Assembly: GCA_032358255.1 (NCBI GenBank)
Contig: JAULBX010025053.1
Span: 124,001 to 188,000 of the forward strand
Reading direction: 5' to 3'
Length of the DNA stretch: 64,000 nt
Source: Heterotrichella gracilis
Taxonomy: Eukaryota; Sar; Xanthophyceae; Tribonematales; Xanthonemataceae
Both the position numbers and the translations under genes were made by a program. The stretch's first letter is position 1, and every line of letters starts with the position of its first letter. The notes below the pieces were generated by a model. The model saw nothing but the letters and a program-made list of their open reading frames with translations, made no database searches and was not told the DNA's origin. Positions 50,143 to 64,000 of this stretch are shown here, piece after piece.

Positions 50143-51358
50143 GCAGCTTGCCATTGTGGGGGTGGGGGGGGGGTTTAGCACAAAGGGTACAAAGGTTAAT
50201 GCAGAGCCTGCAATTGGTTGGTCTGCGCATTAAATCATCGGGGTATGTTGAGGGTTGCAGCAAACAGCATGCAGTGATTCAGGGTACTGTGTTGAGCAAT
50301 CGACAGTGTAGGATGGAAAGGCAGTGTTCCAACAAATTTTAGTATAATACATTCCATAGAGAAGATATAAAATATGTTTATAGTCGGGCCGCATCAGGCA
50401 AGCGGTTGCAATTTCAAGTTTCACATGTTTTGACTAGACCGCCATTTTTTTTGCATATTATGCGGCAATGCCACCGCATCGTACTTGAAGTAGCTTGATG
50501 AGAAATATGCCTGGTCGACCAAAAAGCCTGCAGTCCACATGTTTTTGGACCTTACTATGTAGTCACTATTGGTGTTAGCCTGCTGCATGATTCATTCATT
50601 TTTTGCCAAGCTGTCTTGCAGTTTTTGCGCATTGAATACAACATGTTGCGCATCATTGACAATTCTTACCGTGATGTCCTGTCACGTACTGGTCAATACT
50701 CACAAGGTAGCAATTCTGGAACATTATGGGGTACCCGTTGTCAGGGCGTGCGGAACCGTTCAGTTTACTGCGTGATTGCAATGGTCACATTAAGTTGACA
50801 ATGTAGGTACCCTTTCCAGCTGCAGCCATGGCCACACCCAGTTTAAATTTATAACGCCCTCATGCAGTCGTAGAGTTCAGCCCATTGGCTCCAGCTGCTA
50901 ACTGTCTCTAGAGGTCATTGACGCCTTCAGGGAATCACTTCACCAATCGCATACTTAGTACCTAGTCTAGCAAGGTCGAATATTACCTTGTAAGCTGTAT
51001 ATGCATTTCTTACTCGTCCTTACAGGGACACCAAGTCTGACACAATATGACAATCTGGAAATTTCTGAACATTTAATGCCGGACAACAGCAGATTGTCAG
51101 CCTTGACCTCAGGCCAGGCGGGATGCGGGATGCGGCGCACGTTGTCTGGATTTCTGCCACAACATGCACAGTTATGGAAGCCGGACGATCTGTCCATCCA
51201 GGAGGCACCTAGTCAATAAATGTTCTTAGAACACCAATGCTTGGCCCATTGGCAGGGGCTGCCATATATACACAACTCCAAACTTTGATCGTCAATTTCG
51301 CCACTAGTCAAGGTCCTCCACAATGTCATCTGATCATGGCATTTCCTGACTAAGGCTT
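50143..51358. other. Convergent intergenic region, eEF3 / PAM68
   Basis: There is no supported gene in this 1.2 kb. It contains the 3' UTRs of the two convergent genes and a G-tract at 50157-50173. Short open frames on both strands have no family resemblance. Confidence 0.6.
50157..50173 (+). other. G-tract just after the eEF3 stop codon
   Basis: A run of 17 bases with only one non-G (five or more G, T, then ten G) begins 14 bases after the TAA. Together with the clpC G-rich 3' tract it makes two genes with G-runs directly after the stop codon. Confidence 0.7.
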
Positions 51359-52440
51359 TCAGTCCTCATTCCTCTTGTTGAGGACCAGTGGCAGGTTCGC
51401 CTTAAACTCATTGATGCCCAGCAGGCTGCCCTCTCGCCGAGGGTCCCAGCTAGTTGACAGGGCCCCATAGGTGATCCCCGCCAGCGCCCCACCAAACACG
51501 ATTGACTGGGTCACGTACACCAGTGAGACTGGGATGTCGATCTCCTTCACAACCTGCAAAGCCAGGGCCCGGTCATGCCTGCCGTCCCAATTAATTGGCT
51601 GTATATATGCTACCACAAGAATAATATGGCAGCCCTAGGGTCTGGGGATGCAACCTGAAGCTTAAACCTGAAGCTCAATGCCCAGCCAGTGTGCACTTTG
51701 CATGCGGCAGTGCCGTGCAAACTGGTGCATCACGCGACCTCAAGGAATCCACCAGTCTACCTTGAGCCAGTAGAAGAAGGGGAAGAGGAGGATGCCAAAG
51801 GATGCTGGCAGGCCAGCGCAGATGATCATCCGCTTCAGCATCCGATCCGTGACAACAGCTGGGATGCTTTCTTCGCTGCTCGCGCTAGGCCTCGCACCTG
51901 TTTCCGCTTCTCGCCTTGCTTCCAGCTGCTGAACCACCTCCTGCTGCTTCTGTACATCCTTTGGGGAGGTTGTGCCTGGCCTAGACGCTGGTGTGCCGCG
52001 CTTGCTCACCTTGTGCAACAAAGGGTGAGTGAATACCTCAACACGTAGCACTTGGAGAGTACCAGGCTGGGAATAGTGTCTAGGACGCACGATGGCCCCA
52101 TACCTGTTCCAGTTACTTGCGCAGTACAGGCAGCGCGGGGTCAGAAATACATGAAGAGTACAGTACTGACCTTTTTGGGTGCGCTTGTGGGCTGGTTGGT
52201 GCCGCCAAAGCCTTTCTGGTCAGAGGCATACACCCTTGTAAAGGGTCTTCGAGTGGCGCTCGTCTGTGGGTGGAGGCTCTGTGGCAGCACCTGCAGGGCA
52301 GCCATGCAATGCGCCCTTTCAGCACGCATGCCAAGAGCATTGTGCACATTACAGCACGCAGTAATTCCAAGGCATGAGATAACAGTGCTGCCTACCATGC
52401 TGCTGCCTACCATGCTGGTCCTAAGCTGCAGCGTAGCCAT
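51359..52440 (-). CDS. PAM68: PAM68, photosystem II assembly factor (DUF3464)
   Basis: PAM68 is a thylakoid protein that promotes early PSII assembly and, with SecY and ribosomes, insertion of CP47. Three exons: 52171-52440 (ATG 52440), 51761-52009 and 51359-51553 (TGA). Exon 1 is a transit peptide rich in Ser, Ala, Arg and Met with almost no acidic residues up to RVYASDQKGFGG. Exon 2 has the charged KDVQKQQEVVQQLEARRE segment and ESIPAVVTDRMLKRM, then the first membrane span GLPASFGILLFPFFYWLK. Exon 3 has the second span VYVTQSIVFGGALAGITYG and the family signature SWDPRREGSLLGINEFKANL. The IP.VV..RM.RR and SSWDP.REGSLLG phrases are diagnostic. A 15-base unit is duplicated in the transit peptide (52387-52416). 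The gene is divergent from the septin gene. Confidence 0.95.
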
Positions 52441-52975
52441 GTTTGGTGAAGACCAGACCGGCTTGCTTCTTTTCAGGCAGGAATTTTCAGCAGCGTCCTA
52501 GTGTGCAACACTGCAGGCCACAGCGCAGCAAAGTGCTGTTCCAGTGGCTTGTGAGGACAGCGTGTGTGTGCAGGTTAAGGCTGTCTAGCAAGACCGTTGT
52601 TCTGAGCACCAGTGCCAAGTCGAATACTGAGTGAGCAGATGCAGATGCGTGGTTATATAGGTGAAGACAAGCATCAAAAGCGGTGCATGCAAAGCCAATA
52701 TAGAATGCATGCACATGCTATCCTTATCCAGGAGGACTTTCATACCATAATATTCCTCCCACGCGGAATTTGGCGGGAAACACTTGTGTTTTTGAAACCC
52801 TTTAAACCTTGCGAGGATGTGCACCTTAGCAGACTTTTCAATAACCTTTGGTGCCCACCTATGTGCCCTTGGTAAAACCCTGTGTAGGCGCTGTGTAGGC
52901 CCTGTGAGATGCATTGATTGCTCCAGACCAAACCCCATGCAGCCGTGAGGCCCCTTTGAAGGCCCCACTACCAGA
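52441..52975. promoter_or_regulatory. Divergent promoter region, PAM68 / septin
   Basis: These 535 bases separate two divergent start codons. I saw no coding sequence or identifiable core promoter motif. Confidence 0.45.
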
Positions 52976-55900
52976 ATGGACGGCGACAAGGACGAAAACC
53001 AACACTGGGACCTGTGCTCTGACGACGGTTCTAGTGAGCCTCCGTCTCCTCACATGGACAACGAAAGAGGTATTGTGAGGGACTGCATGCATGCAACAGT
53101 ATGGCCAACTCTGGCAGCAGCATAAAACAGCCTGCTGGCACCAGTGTTTATCTAGCGCAGGTGCCGGGCGAGTGTTGCTTTGTTCAGAAACGTGGATTGC
53201 GTGCTGTGGGACATCTTGCATCTGATGTTGGCCGTGCCAAGATATCCCAATAATGCACAGTTGCACCTGCATACCTTCCGCTGCTTGGGGCCTTCTGTGC
53301 TTTCAACTTACGTATGGCTGGCTCGACTTGCCATAAAAGTTGCCTCTTGGGCCGCTTTCCACACACTGGCTGCCTATTGCCAACTGCAACACCTGCCACC
53401 AAGTGGCCCCACCACCTTGTTGTCCCAGGCCAGGAGTTTGAGTGGGACGAGGACGTCAGTGACAAGGTGTCAACTCCCTCCAAGTACAGGGAGAAGGAGC
53501 ACAGGACTCCAGCAGGCCTGCCACTGCTCCAGACCTTCTTTAGCACAGCACCCAGGTTGGCGCACTGGACCCATCGCTCTGAACCAAGGATACGGTTTCA
53601 CTTGCAACCATGGTCGAACAAAGCATGAGCCACAGTACCACAGCACGCCACTCACCTTGGTGCAACGCTGGCAGCTGTCTGATAGCCTGCATTCCAATAC
53701 TCACTCATCCCTTTTAGTCAGCTTGGCTAATCTGGCGTTTCTGTGCAGCACTTCTGGCTCAGAGGCCAGGCAACCGCTGCGCCCATCTCGCCTTGCACTT
53801 GAGGACTCAGCCGAGGCGGTCAGTGGAACTGGTGTGAAGGCTGCCAAGGAGTTCTACAATTCTACAGCCTTGAGCGCTCGAGGCGACAACCCACTGAGCG
53901 CCCGAGGCGAAGAGGAGGTAGACACACCGCGCAGTGAGGATGTGTGGAAACAGACGGAACAATATGCGCAGGACATACGCCAGGCGTTCAGTGATGTGCC
54001 ACGACCCTCCCCTGGGCGGGCAGATCGCTACCTGCGGATTCTCGTGGTAGGTAGCCCCCACAGCCAACCTGGATGCCATGTTTGTAGAAAACGCCACGCA
54101 CGATGTCAGCACCAGGATTGTTGCAGCAGTCAGCCTTGTCAAATTATATGCACCAATAAGTCAGCCTCAATTTCTTGTAGCTGGCAGATATTTTGCGCAG
54201 TATGGCTACTACTGTATATCAACAACCTTGAGTTGCGTTGCAGGTTGGTGAGTCGGGCCTGGGTAAAACCACCTTCATCAAGAACTTGTTTGCAGCGTAC
54301 TGCCAACATCCCGACGTTCCGGTGAAGGATGCGTCCTACTCGACCAGCCACAAGACATTTGCCACGTCACCGGAGCAGCTGTGCACTGAGATATCAGTGC
54401 AGGACCCAGACTTGAACGTCCACTACCACTACATGGTGCAGGTGGGGGGCAGAAGCAATGGGCGCAGTACAACATGCGTGCATTGGCCCTTGCGCCAAGT
54501 GGCAATTTGCATGCGATGACATGAGGTTGCACCATCGAATTAACAACTGCCTTGCAATGGTCAGGCAGGATTTCGATCTATTGTGATGGCAACATTCTGC
54601 ACGCAAATGCCATTGCATGCAGAGCTATGAGCGGATTCCGGATCCCGGCAGTATGCTGCATGCATCATCATCCATTTCATCAAAATTCCCATGTTTCATG
54701 CAGGACACGCCCGGGTACGATGGCACAGCAGACACAGATGCCAACCGCCGGGCAGTGCTGGCGCATGTACGCAACCAGGCCAAGCGATATCTGGCAGTGG
54801 AGCAGGTGCGTTACCCTGAAGGGTGTGGGCATATGCCTGACATGGCCATCGTGTGACTGGCATGCCTGGCCACAGCATCCACCGGCAGCACAGGAAAATC
54901 TTGCAAGGCATCATGTTCACTAAAAGGATGCTGTAGCCGATAGTCCTGGGGTGGGGAGCTTTCCTTGTTATTGGAATGGTATTGGCAGTAGAGAGTAGTA
55001 TATAAATTCCTGTAATTACTGACAAGGGCGCTCCACCATTCGCACCAGGACGTGCACCGCACATTCCCAATGGACCGCTTCCCTGACTGCCGCGTGGACA
55101 TATGCCTCTACTTCATCCCGCCGCACCGCCTCAAGCCCGCTGACGTGGCATTCATGGGCGAGCTGGCTGCGGTGCTGCCGGTGGTGCCGCTGGTGGCAAA
55201 GGTGACACAGGGTGGCGGTGTGAAGGCCGGTGGATCAAGTGGTGCATGTTGTGGCACAGATGCAGCGGGTACCTGCGTTGATGGCACACTTTGCTGTTTT
55301 GCATGTGACAGATTGTGCCTGCTCACCACCGATAGGGCTCCACAGCTGTCCATCCTTCACAAATGTGTCTGCCTGATCGTGCTTCAACTGCAATTCAATG
55401 GGCTAATGGTACATGGCATTGGTGTAAGGTCATTGAACGGCAGGCAGTCTCGCAACATGCATGCCTTGAAGTTGGGCTGACTTGCAGGCAGACAGCATGA
55501 CCTCGAGCGAGCTGGAAGCCTTTAGGACGGAGGTGCGCCAGGCGCTGTATGAAGCGGTGGGGACCAGCGGCGCCCCACCCATGCACAAGTTCAGCCAAGA
55601 GGCCCTGGCAGCTGCTGGGGCGCAGCGGGAGCTGCCGCCATTTGCAGTCATAGCAAGCAGCACAATGGATGTGTCGGTGGGCAGGTGGGGATGTTCAAGA
55701 CTTGAAATTTACGTGCAAATTCCTTGCTTGGCCATACTCTGCCCCCGTGTATGCACCAAACCATTGGTTATTGCAGGCACAGTCTGTAATGCTACACTCT
55801 GATTGCCAATGCATCGCGCTTCTACAGCGTTTTGCATGTCTTGTCTGGCTACAGAGCTTGGGGTTTCCAGCCATCCACCACCTTTATCCCCAGGAACAAT

Positions 55901-57070
55901 ACTAATAGTAATGAATTCCCAGGTTCTGGCCAGTGCGCAAGTACCCCTGGGGCTGCTGCGAGACCTTCTCCTCCAACCACTCTGACATGGCCACCCTCAA
56001 GGCGCTACTGTTTGAGGTGGGCTATGTGGAGATCAAGGCGGAGACGGAGCTGCGCTACTGCACCTTCAGGGCGCAGCAGCTCAGCCGCAAGGGGCAGAAT
56101 GCAAGGTGAGGGACAGTCACATCCCTTCAGTATCGTGATGTTCAACAATCAATGTATTTGATGTATTGAATGTAATGTAGTTGATGTGTTTGCCGGCGTT
56201 GTGACGGCAGGATTCAGGATTGTGATGTTTAGGGTTTAGGATCTTGTGCTGTGCAGTCTCAGGGCCGCAGCAGCTCAGCTGCCAAGGGGCAGCATGCAAG
56301 ACGAGGGGGGAGCCGCAGCTAATGTGTGTGTATGGCCCGGGCTGCTGTTGTTGTGGACGTGCAGGTGTCAATAATCTGGCAGTACCGGGGGTTAGCTCAT
56401 TGTTGTGGTATGTGGCAGTCAGCGCATCTGCCACCCTAATCCACAATTCAGATCCATTCACAATGCATACAATAAGTCGTTTAGCTCCGTGCTTTCCCAC
56501 ACACTGCCATGTACCATGCGACAGGGCCACCTCTGGTTCAATGCATACGCTGTGGCGCTGGCTGCGTGGAACCACCCAGCGCTCGCCTCGATCAGTGGCC
56601 CTGACTGGGCTTTTGCTGGCGGTGGCGGCAGTGGCATACGTCAAGTGTGGCAGGCTGCGGCGGGAGAACATGCGCTTGGTTGCCGAGATTCAAAAGCAGC
56701 GGGAGGTCAACACCATTAGAGAGAGGGTCATCTCTGGCCTGGTATGTGGATGGATTGATGAGGGTCAGCGAGGGTTGTGTTGAAATCAGATGGTGCTGTT
56801 GCTGATTGTACTTGGGTCTATGGCTTGCATACTTGGTGCCGCTTTGCTGCGAGGTGTTGCTCAGAGGGCCATTGCAGCCAAAATGCATCAACTGCTCCTG
56901 TGAGGAATGGAATATGTTTGGCTGGTAAGAAAGGTGTATTCGCAATATTTGCTCATCGTGTTCATTTAACAAACCAAAAGTCATGAAACAAAGGTTGCCT
57001 TGCAATGGATACCCCCATCAATACCCATATGCAACATTGCTTTACTTTGCTGTGACAGGTGCTCAATTGA
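52976..57070 (+). CDS. SEP1: Septin GTPase with C-terminal transmembrane segment
   Basis: Septins are GTP-binding proteins that polymerise into filaments at membranes and division sites. Exons: 52976-53069, 53429-53554, 53749-54046, 54244-54441, 54704-54805, 55049-55201, 55488-55684, 55923-56105, 56525-56741, and a last short exon about 57059-57070 (or read-through to 56783). The N-terminal 170 residues are acidic and disordered. The GTPase domain has G1 GESGLGKTTF, G3 DTPGYDG and G4 AKAD (PVVPLVAK joined to ADSM across an intron); the septin unique element region ends with FWPVRKYPWG. The C-terminal exon encodes a membrane span (SVALTGLLLAVAAVAYV) flanked by Arg, then a short charged coiled-coil (LRRENMRLVAEIQKQRE). 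Most fungal and animal septins lack such a span; green algal septins are reported with one. Intron 8 carries a copy of the exon-8 end (see repeats). Confidence 0.92.
56078..56303 (+). repeat. Copy of the septin exon-8 end inside intron 8
   Basis: The last coding stretch of exon 8 (about 56075-56105, GCGCAGCAGCTCAGCCGC onward) recurs at about 56257-56300 with small changes (GCCGCAGCAGCTCAGCTGCC). The second copy follows a good acceptor-like TGTGCAG (56251-56256) and a telomere-type TTTAGGG (56228-56234). It looks like a partial duplication of exon plus flanking sequence, about 180 bases apart, and could create an alternative exon. Confidence 0.75.
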
Positions 57071-58810
57071 TGCTTTCTACAAGGAGAGTCCATGGAATGT
57101 GGAGCCGCTTGCTCAAGGAGGATTATAAACGTGGCTGGAGCACAGCATTACATTGGAAGATGGAACAGTAATGATTGCTGTTGACAAGGCGGAACTCACA
57201 CAGTGGGGCTGCAGTACCATGGCATGCATTGCAGTTGGAAAAGTGTTTGCGCTCTGGTTACAACCTACATGATGACGCATGTTTGGCAGCCCAAGGATGT
57301 AGACAAGCACCTAGGACGCATTATTGGCAGTCAGTGTGGTCCATGATGGAGAGGGGCAATAGCAGGATGGGTGCAGGAGGTGGATATGTACAGGTGGAGA
57401 ATGGGTATCAAACTTCCACGTAGTGTGGACCGCCCACACGCAAAACTCTTGGAAAAATTGCCAATGCTACTGGTTGATTATATGAAACAATGTCGTTGAC
57501 TGCAGGGATGACAATGTTGATTGCTATTTTTTGCTGAGGAACGCCAAATTTCTTGGCCCAAAACGTTGGGTTTAAACTTTGCTCATGCTTTTGTAGAGTT
57601 TTTTTCTTCAATAGAGATTTGTCGCTGTCTCCAACTTGAAGCCACGGCGTCCCTTCCACGGCTGTTTACCCCTGACACGGTGTTTGGTCGATCATCTGAT
57701 AACAAATTTTGAATATTTTTTTACAGGCCTAGGCCTGGGTGATATCTGCTCTCTGGTGATTTAATGCTGGCATGCTACTGTCCTATCCTCACTTTAGTTT
57801 ACTCACTGACAGTAATGAAGCTCATTGCTTGCTGGAAGAAGGCTGTTTGCCGTATGTAATTCACTCACGAAGTTGAATATGACAACCAGCGTAGTACTAC
57901 ATTGATCACTGATGGCACATGAAACGAGCTTTGCGTTGGACGGCTGATGGCCAGCTGCAACGGCTTGTGTATCACTGAGAAAAGATACCCTCACTGAGAA
58001 AAATTTGTTGAAAAAACTCCACCACACACGTGTATTATACGCATGCATGATATATATACACTGCATTCAATGTGCAGCACGCACTTTTGCTGGCCAGGTA
58101 TACCACATGCCATGGCCTCCACAATATTTGTCAATGGCCAGCTTGGCTGTTGCGGTGTCCGAACACCAACATGGGCTGCCAGACTGAGTGGTGTGAAACT
58201 GTGGTCCCGTTTCTTAATTAGGGAGAACTGTGCCTTAAGGTGCGGATCCAATTGGTGCCACGCGACGTTCCCTTTCTTTCTATATGTGTAGTAGGAAAAT
58301 GTGCAAAGCTCTGAGCAATTGCAATGCTTGTATGCAGAACTGTTCAGGCTGGGGGAGTTTCATGAAGGTCAGGATTTGTAAATCAATTGTCATGACCGTG
58401 ATGCAAAGGTGAACCATCAAATACATGCCATAATATTATGCATGATGCAGCCAGCGTACACCATACGCAGCATACACCATACAGGTAGTACACGATTGGA
58501 TGCGCTGCAGATCAAACCTTGTCTAGTAATGGCTATGACAAGATTTATGCTATCCCTAATTGGCTGTGCCACACGGGCTTCCAGAAAAATGGTATAAGCC
58601 CTAGCTGAAACCAACCAGATGCTGCACATGGAGGTCATCAAACGCTGGCCACAAGCCCCAGGCTGTGTACATAGCACTGCGTGACACCTCCCTACAACCT
58701 TGACTTCCATGTGATGGGGTCATGGATAATCCCTGACGGTTGTAATAAGCAGGTCGCAATTGCCAAGATGACTGGTCTGGATGATTCTTCCCAAAACTCA
58801 TCATGTCAGT
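57071..58810. other. Convergent intergenic region, septin / membrane protein
   Basis: This 1.7 kb holds no supported gene. Several open frames on both strands have unbiased composition. It includes a cluster of GCATGC/ATATAT words near 58040. Confidence 0.55.
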
Positions 58811-60252
58811 TCAAATGTCTGAACATTGTTGCGTTATTATTTCACCTCCGCAAAGCAGGGGCTCAATGCTAGGCTGCATCTTGACGAGTTTGCTGTACCG
58901 GGCAGCGCCCGCAAGGTCCCTCTGGAGAGTCCCGCCTAGTTGAGCCATGACAACTGGAAAGCTTACCACTGTTGCAGCAAGCAGCTCCGGCAGGACCACC
59001 AAGGGGTAGTACAAGCTGTCCTCCACTAAGAAAAAGTGGGTGGTGAAACCCAGTGGCACGGACCAGTGCACTGAGGGTCAGCGATAAAGTGCAGCACAGG
59101 TGTAAAACCTACGACATGGGAAAGGTGACCAGTGACAAAAAAAACTAACAGGAACAAAATCAGAGCGTGCCAATCACGGCAGCAGGGACAGTGCATGGAC
59201 CTAGCAGCACACTGCTCTTGCGAGGGTTCACGAGAGTACATACCTTTGAATTGTCTTCCTGTTTAACCCCGGGGTTCAGGGAAGAATCCCTGTGCAATAA
59301 CGCCCCAGTCAGGGTCAGCAACACAAGAGCTGCTACCAGCGCCTGCAACTTGGGGTTTAGGGTTTAGTAGGGTTCAAGTCAGGAGTGCAGCGCTGGCGCC
59401 AACCAAGCCAACCAAGCGCAAACTTCGCTCACACTTGGGGACGTACCCATGCCACAGCAACCTGGAGAAGCACCCCAAGCTGCTGGGCCAAAGTGCCGGG
59501 CCCCCCAAAATTCCTCAGGTACGCAGCAATGCAGCTGCAGGTCGGTAGCAGCAGCACAACCATGCAGTTGCACCACCACAGCGCAGGTTTGAGCTGTCGT
59601 GTACTTGAAGGTTCATGTGCATAGCCCAACCTGCGTAGGAAAGGCCAAACACGGTTGCATCGCATCGTCAAAACCAGGTTCCAGCCAACGCCCAGCCAAG
59701 CCAAATGTGTCGGAGGGCTTACCGGGATGACAGCAACACGCAGATGACCGCAACGTTCAAGCAGATTCCTATGGTAGAAAGTGCCTGAAAGGCCTCAACG
59801 AACCAACGCTTGGATTCGAAGAAGAAGACAGTGTGCAGAGAGAAAGCCAGCCCTCTGCCTGCAGGGACCCACATAGGCAGTACATTAAATGACAGCTGTC
59901 GACAGGCTCCTCTGCATACAGCGCTTCAGCGATGCAATACAGCCACGCGTGTATTGTACACGATGCTGGAATATAGCGCCGAACCGTCTCTGAACACTGA
60001 CAAGGCGGGTACAGCGTCGAAGCAAATGCATGCATTTCAGATGCATGCACATGACATGTGAGACCCGTATCACAAAACGGATACTGCACCCGCAAAGTAC
60101 CACGTACAGAGACAGCTGATGCTCAAAGGAAAGAAAGCGAAGATGCGCGTAGACGCGAGGTTCAACAAGGCAACTAACTGCAGAAGCAAAAACAAGCAGG
60201 ACGCTAGTGCTGCAGAAGCTTCGGAAGCATCTTCCAACACTGCGCTAGCCAT
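58811..60252 (-). CDS. Multi-pass membrane protein of unknown family
   Basis: Exons followed: 60108-60252 (ATG 60252), 59723-59858, 59447-59630 and 59244-59342, with a last exon between 58811 and about 59060. The first four splice in phase. About six hydrophobic spans are visible: SCLFLLLQLVALLNLASTRI, a short one at AFSLHTVFFFE, ALSTIGICLNVAVICVLL, MVVLLLPTCSCIAAYL, LLQVAVAWALVAALVLLTL, and in the last exon YYPLVVLPELLAATVVSFPV. The protein ends in a polar tail. This layout suggests a 6-7 TM protein of the RTA1 or THH1/TOM1 kind, but I see no decisive motif and do not assign it. The last acceptor could not be placed in phase, so that exon boundary is uncertain. Confidence 0.55.
59345..59366 (-). 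repeat. Telomere-type CCCTAAA units directly before a 3' splice site
   Basis: On the sense strand of the membrane-protein gene, ACTAAACCCTAAACCCC ends only about eight bases before the acceptor of exon 59244-59342, occupying the polypyrimidine position. Confidence 0.85.
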
Positions 60253-61141
60253 GTGAACAGCATTTCGCTCCACAATAAACACCGCAGTTGCCCCTTACAA
60301 CGCAATTGGTACACAGACGGTATAAACGCTGGTGCCCAGCTAGTCAACAGGACGTAGGGCGAAGGAAACAGTCGAGAAGGTCCCCTCTGCTATCGTAAGC
60401 CCAACATAATGTATGGCGTAAGCCTATCTAGAGGGCTTCGGCTCAGCTCGCTGCCTTTGCCAGCAGCTTTTTGCAATTCCATTGGATAATTGCTGCATGA
60501 ACTGATCAACACACTCGACTTTTGTGAACACCAACTAAAGGCATGGGCCATGGTAACAAGTGGTGCCAGCATTAGACACCAGTCGACGCCACAGTACTGG
60601 ACTAAGTGTAGGTATTGAAGCCCCAGAATCAGTGTTAGTCACACAATGCGTTTTGTTACAACCGCACCAGTGCTACAGTGCTCCTTTTCTGATTTGCAAG
60701 TGGGCCAAGGCCTACTACATTGCAGTTGCATTGAATTGCCGTAGCCGTTAAGGCACGAAAGGAACTATAAGTTGTACACCGGTCACCTATGCTTCTAAAC
60801 TACAACCTTGATACCACATTATTGGTGCAGGGTTGTAACGCCCCCCAACAAATCATAATATGCGCAATTCCTGATGTTGAGCCAATGTTTTCTGTGTCTG
60901 AATCACGAACAAGTCTCCTCAAGTCCCACGCCTAAAATCCAACTGCTTCCAAAGAAATCATCCCAAAACAGTACTCCCATTCACTCCCAACCTGTTCAAT
61001 CAACACAAACTGAACCCTGACCACTATAGCCACTGGCCACCAACCATCGACTAGCAAAGCCTGCCATGCCTTCCAACGGCACGCCAGCAAGGCAAACCTC
61101 ATGATCACACTTTCAGGAGGAAAAACCAAGCCAGGTGGGCC
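60253..61141. other. Intergenic: membrane protein promoter and ABCC 3' UTR
   Basis: There is no supported gene in 0.9 kb. Both neighbours are on the minus strand, so this holds the promoter of the membrane protein and the ABCC 3' UTR. Confidence 0.55.

Positions 61142-64000
<2,859 letters not shown>

Overview
The window looks like nuclear DNA of a green alga (Chlorophyta, possibly trebouxiophyte). The genes are split by many short GT-AG introns whose 3' ends are almost all TGCAG or similar. Several proteins belong to a photosynthetic eukaryote: plastid ClpC, thioredoxin z and the PSII assembly factor PAM68. Plant-type telomere units (CCCTAAA/TTTAGGG) lie scattered through introns. The lineage is an inference from gene content; no marker here fixes the species. 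All exon coordinates were read by eye from splice consensus, phase and family conservation.

Left third (1-22 kb): the 3' part of condensin subunit CAP-D2 (+); a secreted expansin-like protein that appears fused to a fasciclin (FAS1) domain (8845-12347, +); plastid thioredoxin z (13330-14896, +); and a type I membrane protein with a long Ser-Pro-rich, HRGP-like stalk (16867-21354, -). The expansin-FAS1 and HRGP-like proteins both point to the cell wall or cell surface.

Middle (22-43 kb): an SWT1-type PIN-domain ribonuclease (-) divergent from a PICOT/GrxS17-type multidomain glutaredoxin (+); the chloroplast Hsp100 chaperone ClpC (31144-37140, -); tafazzin, the cardiolipin remodelling acyltransferase (37664-39070, -); and, divergent from it, a membrane-anchored protein with two H-x-S/T motifs of the 2H phosphoesterase kind (39643-42221, +).

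Right third (44-64 kb): translation elongation factor 3 (eEF3, 43954-50142, +), a factor best known from fungi; PAM68 (-) divergent from a septin with a C-terminal membrane anchor (+); a multi-pass membrane protein that I cannot name (-); and the 3' part of an ABCC/MRP transporter (-), which runs off the right edge.

No rRNA, tRNA, CRISPR array or recognisable transposon was found. The genes are mostly unrelated housekeeping genes and do not form an operon-like system. The most unusual items are the expansin-FAS1 architecture, telomere-type motifs placed just before 3' splice sites, local duplications that copy exon-edge sequence into introns, and G-rich tracts just after the stop codons of clpC and eEF3.
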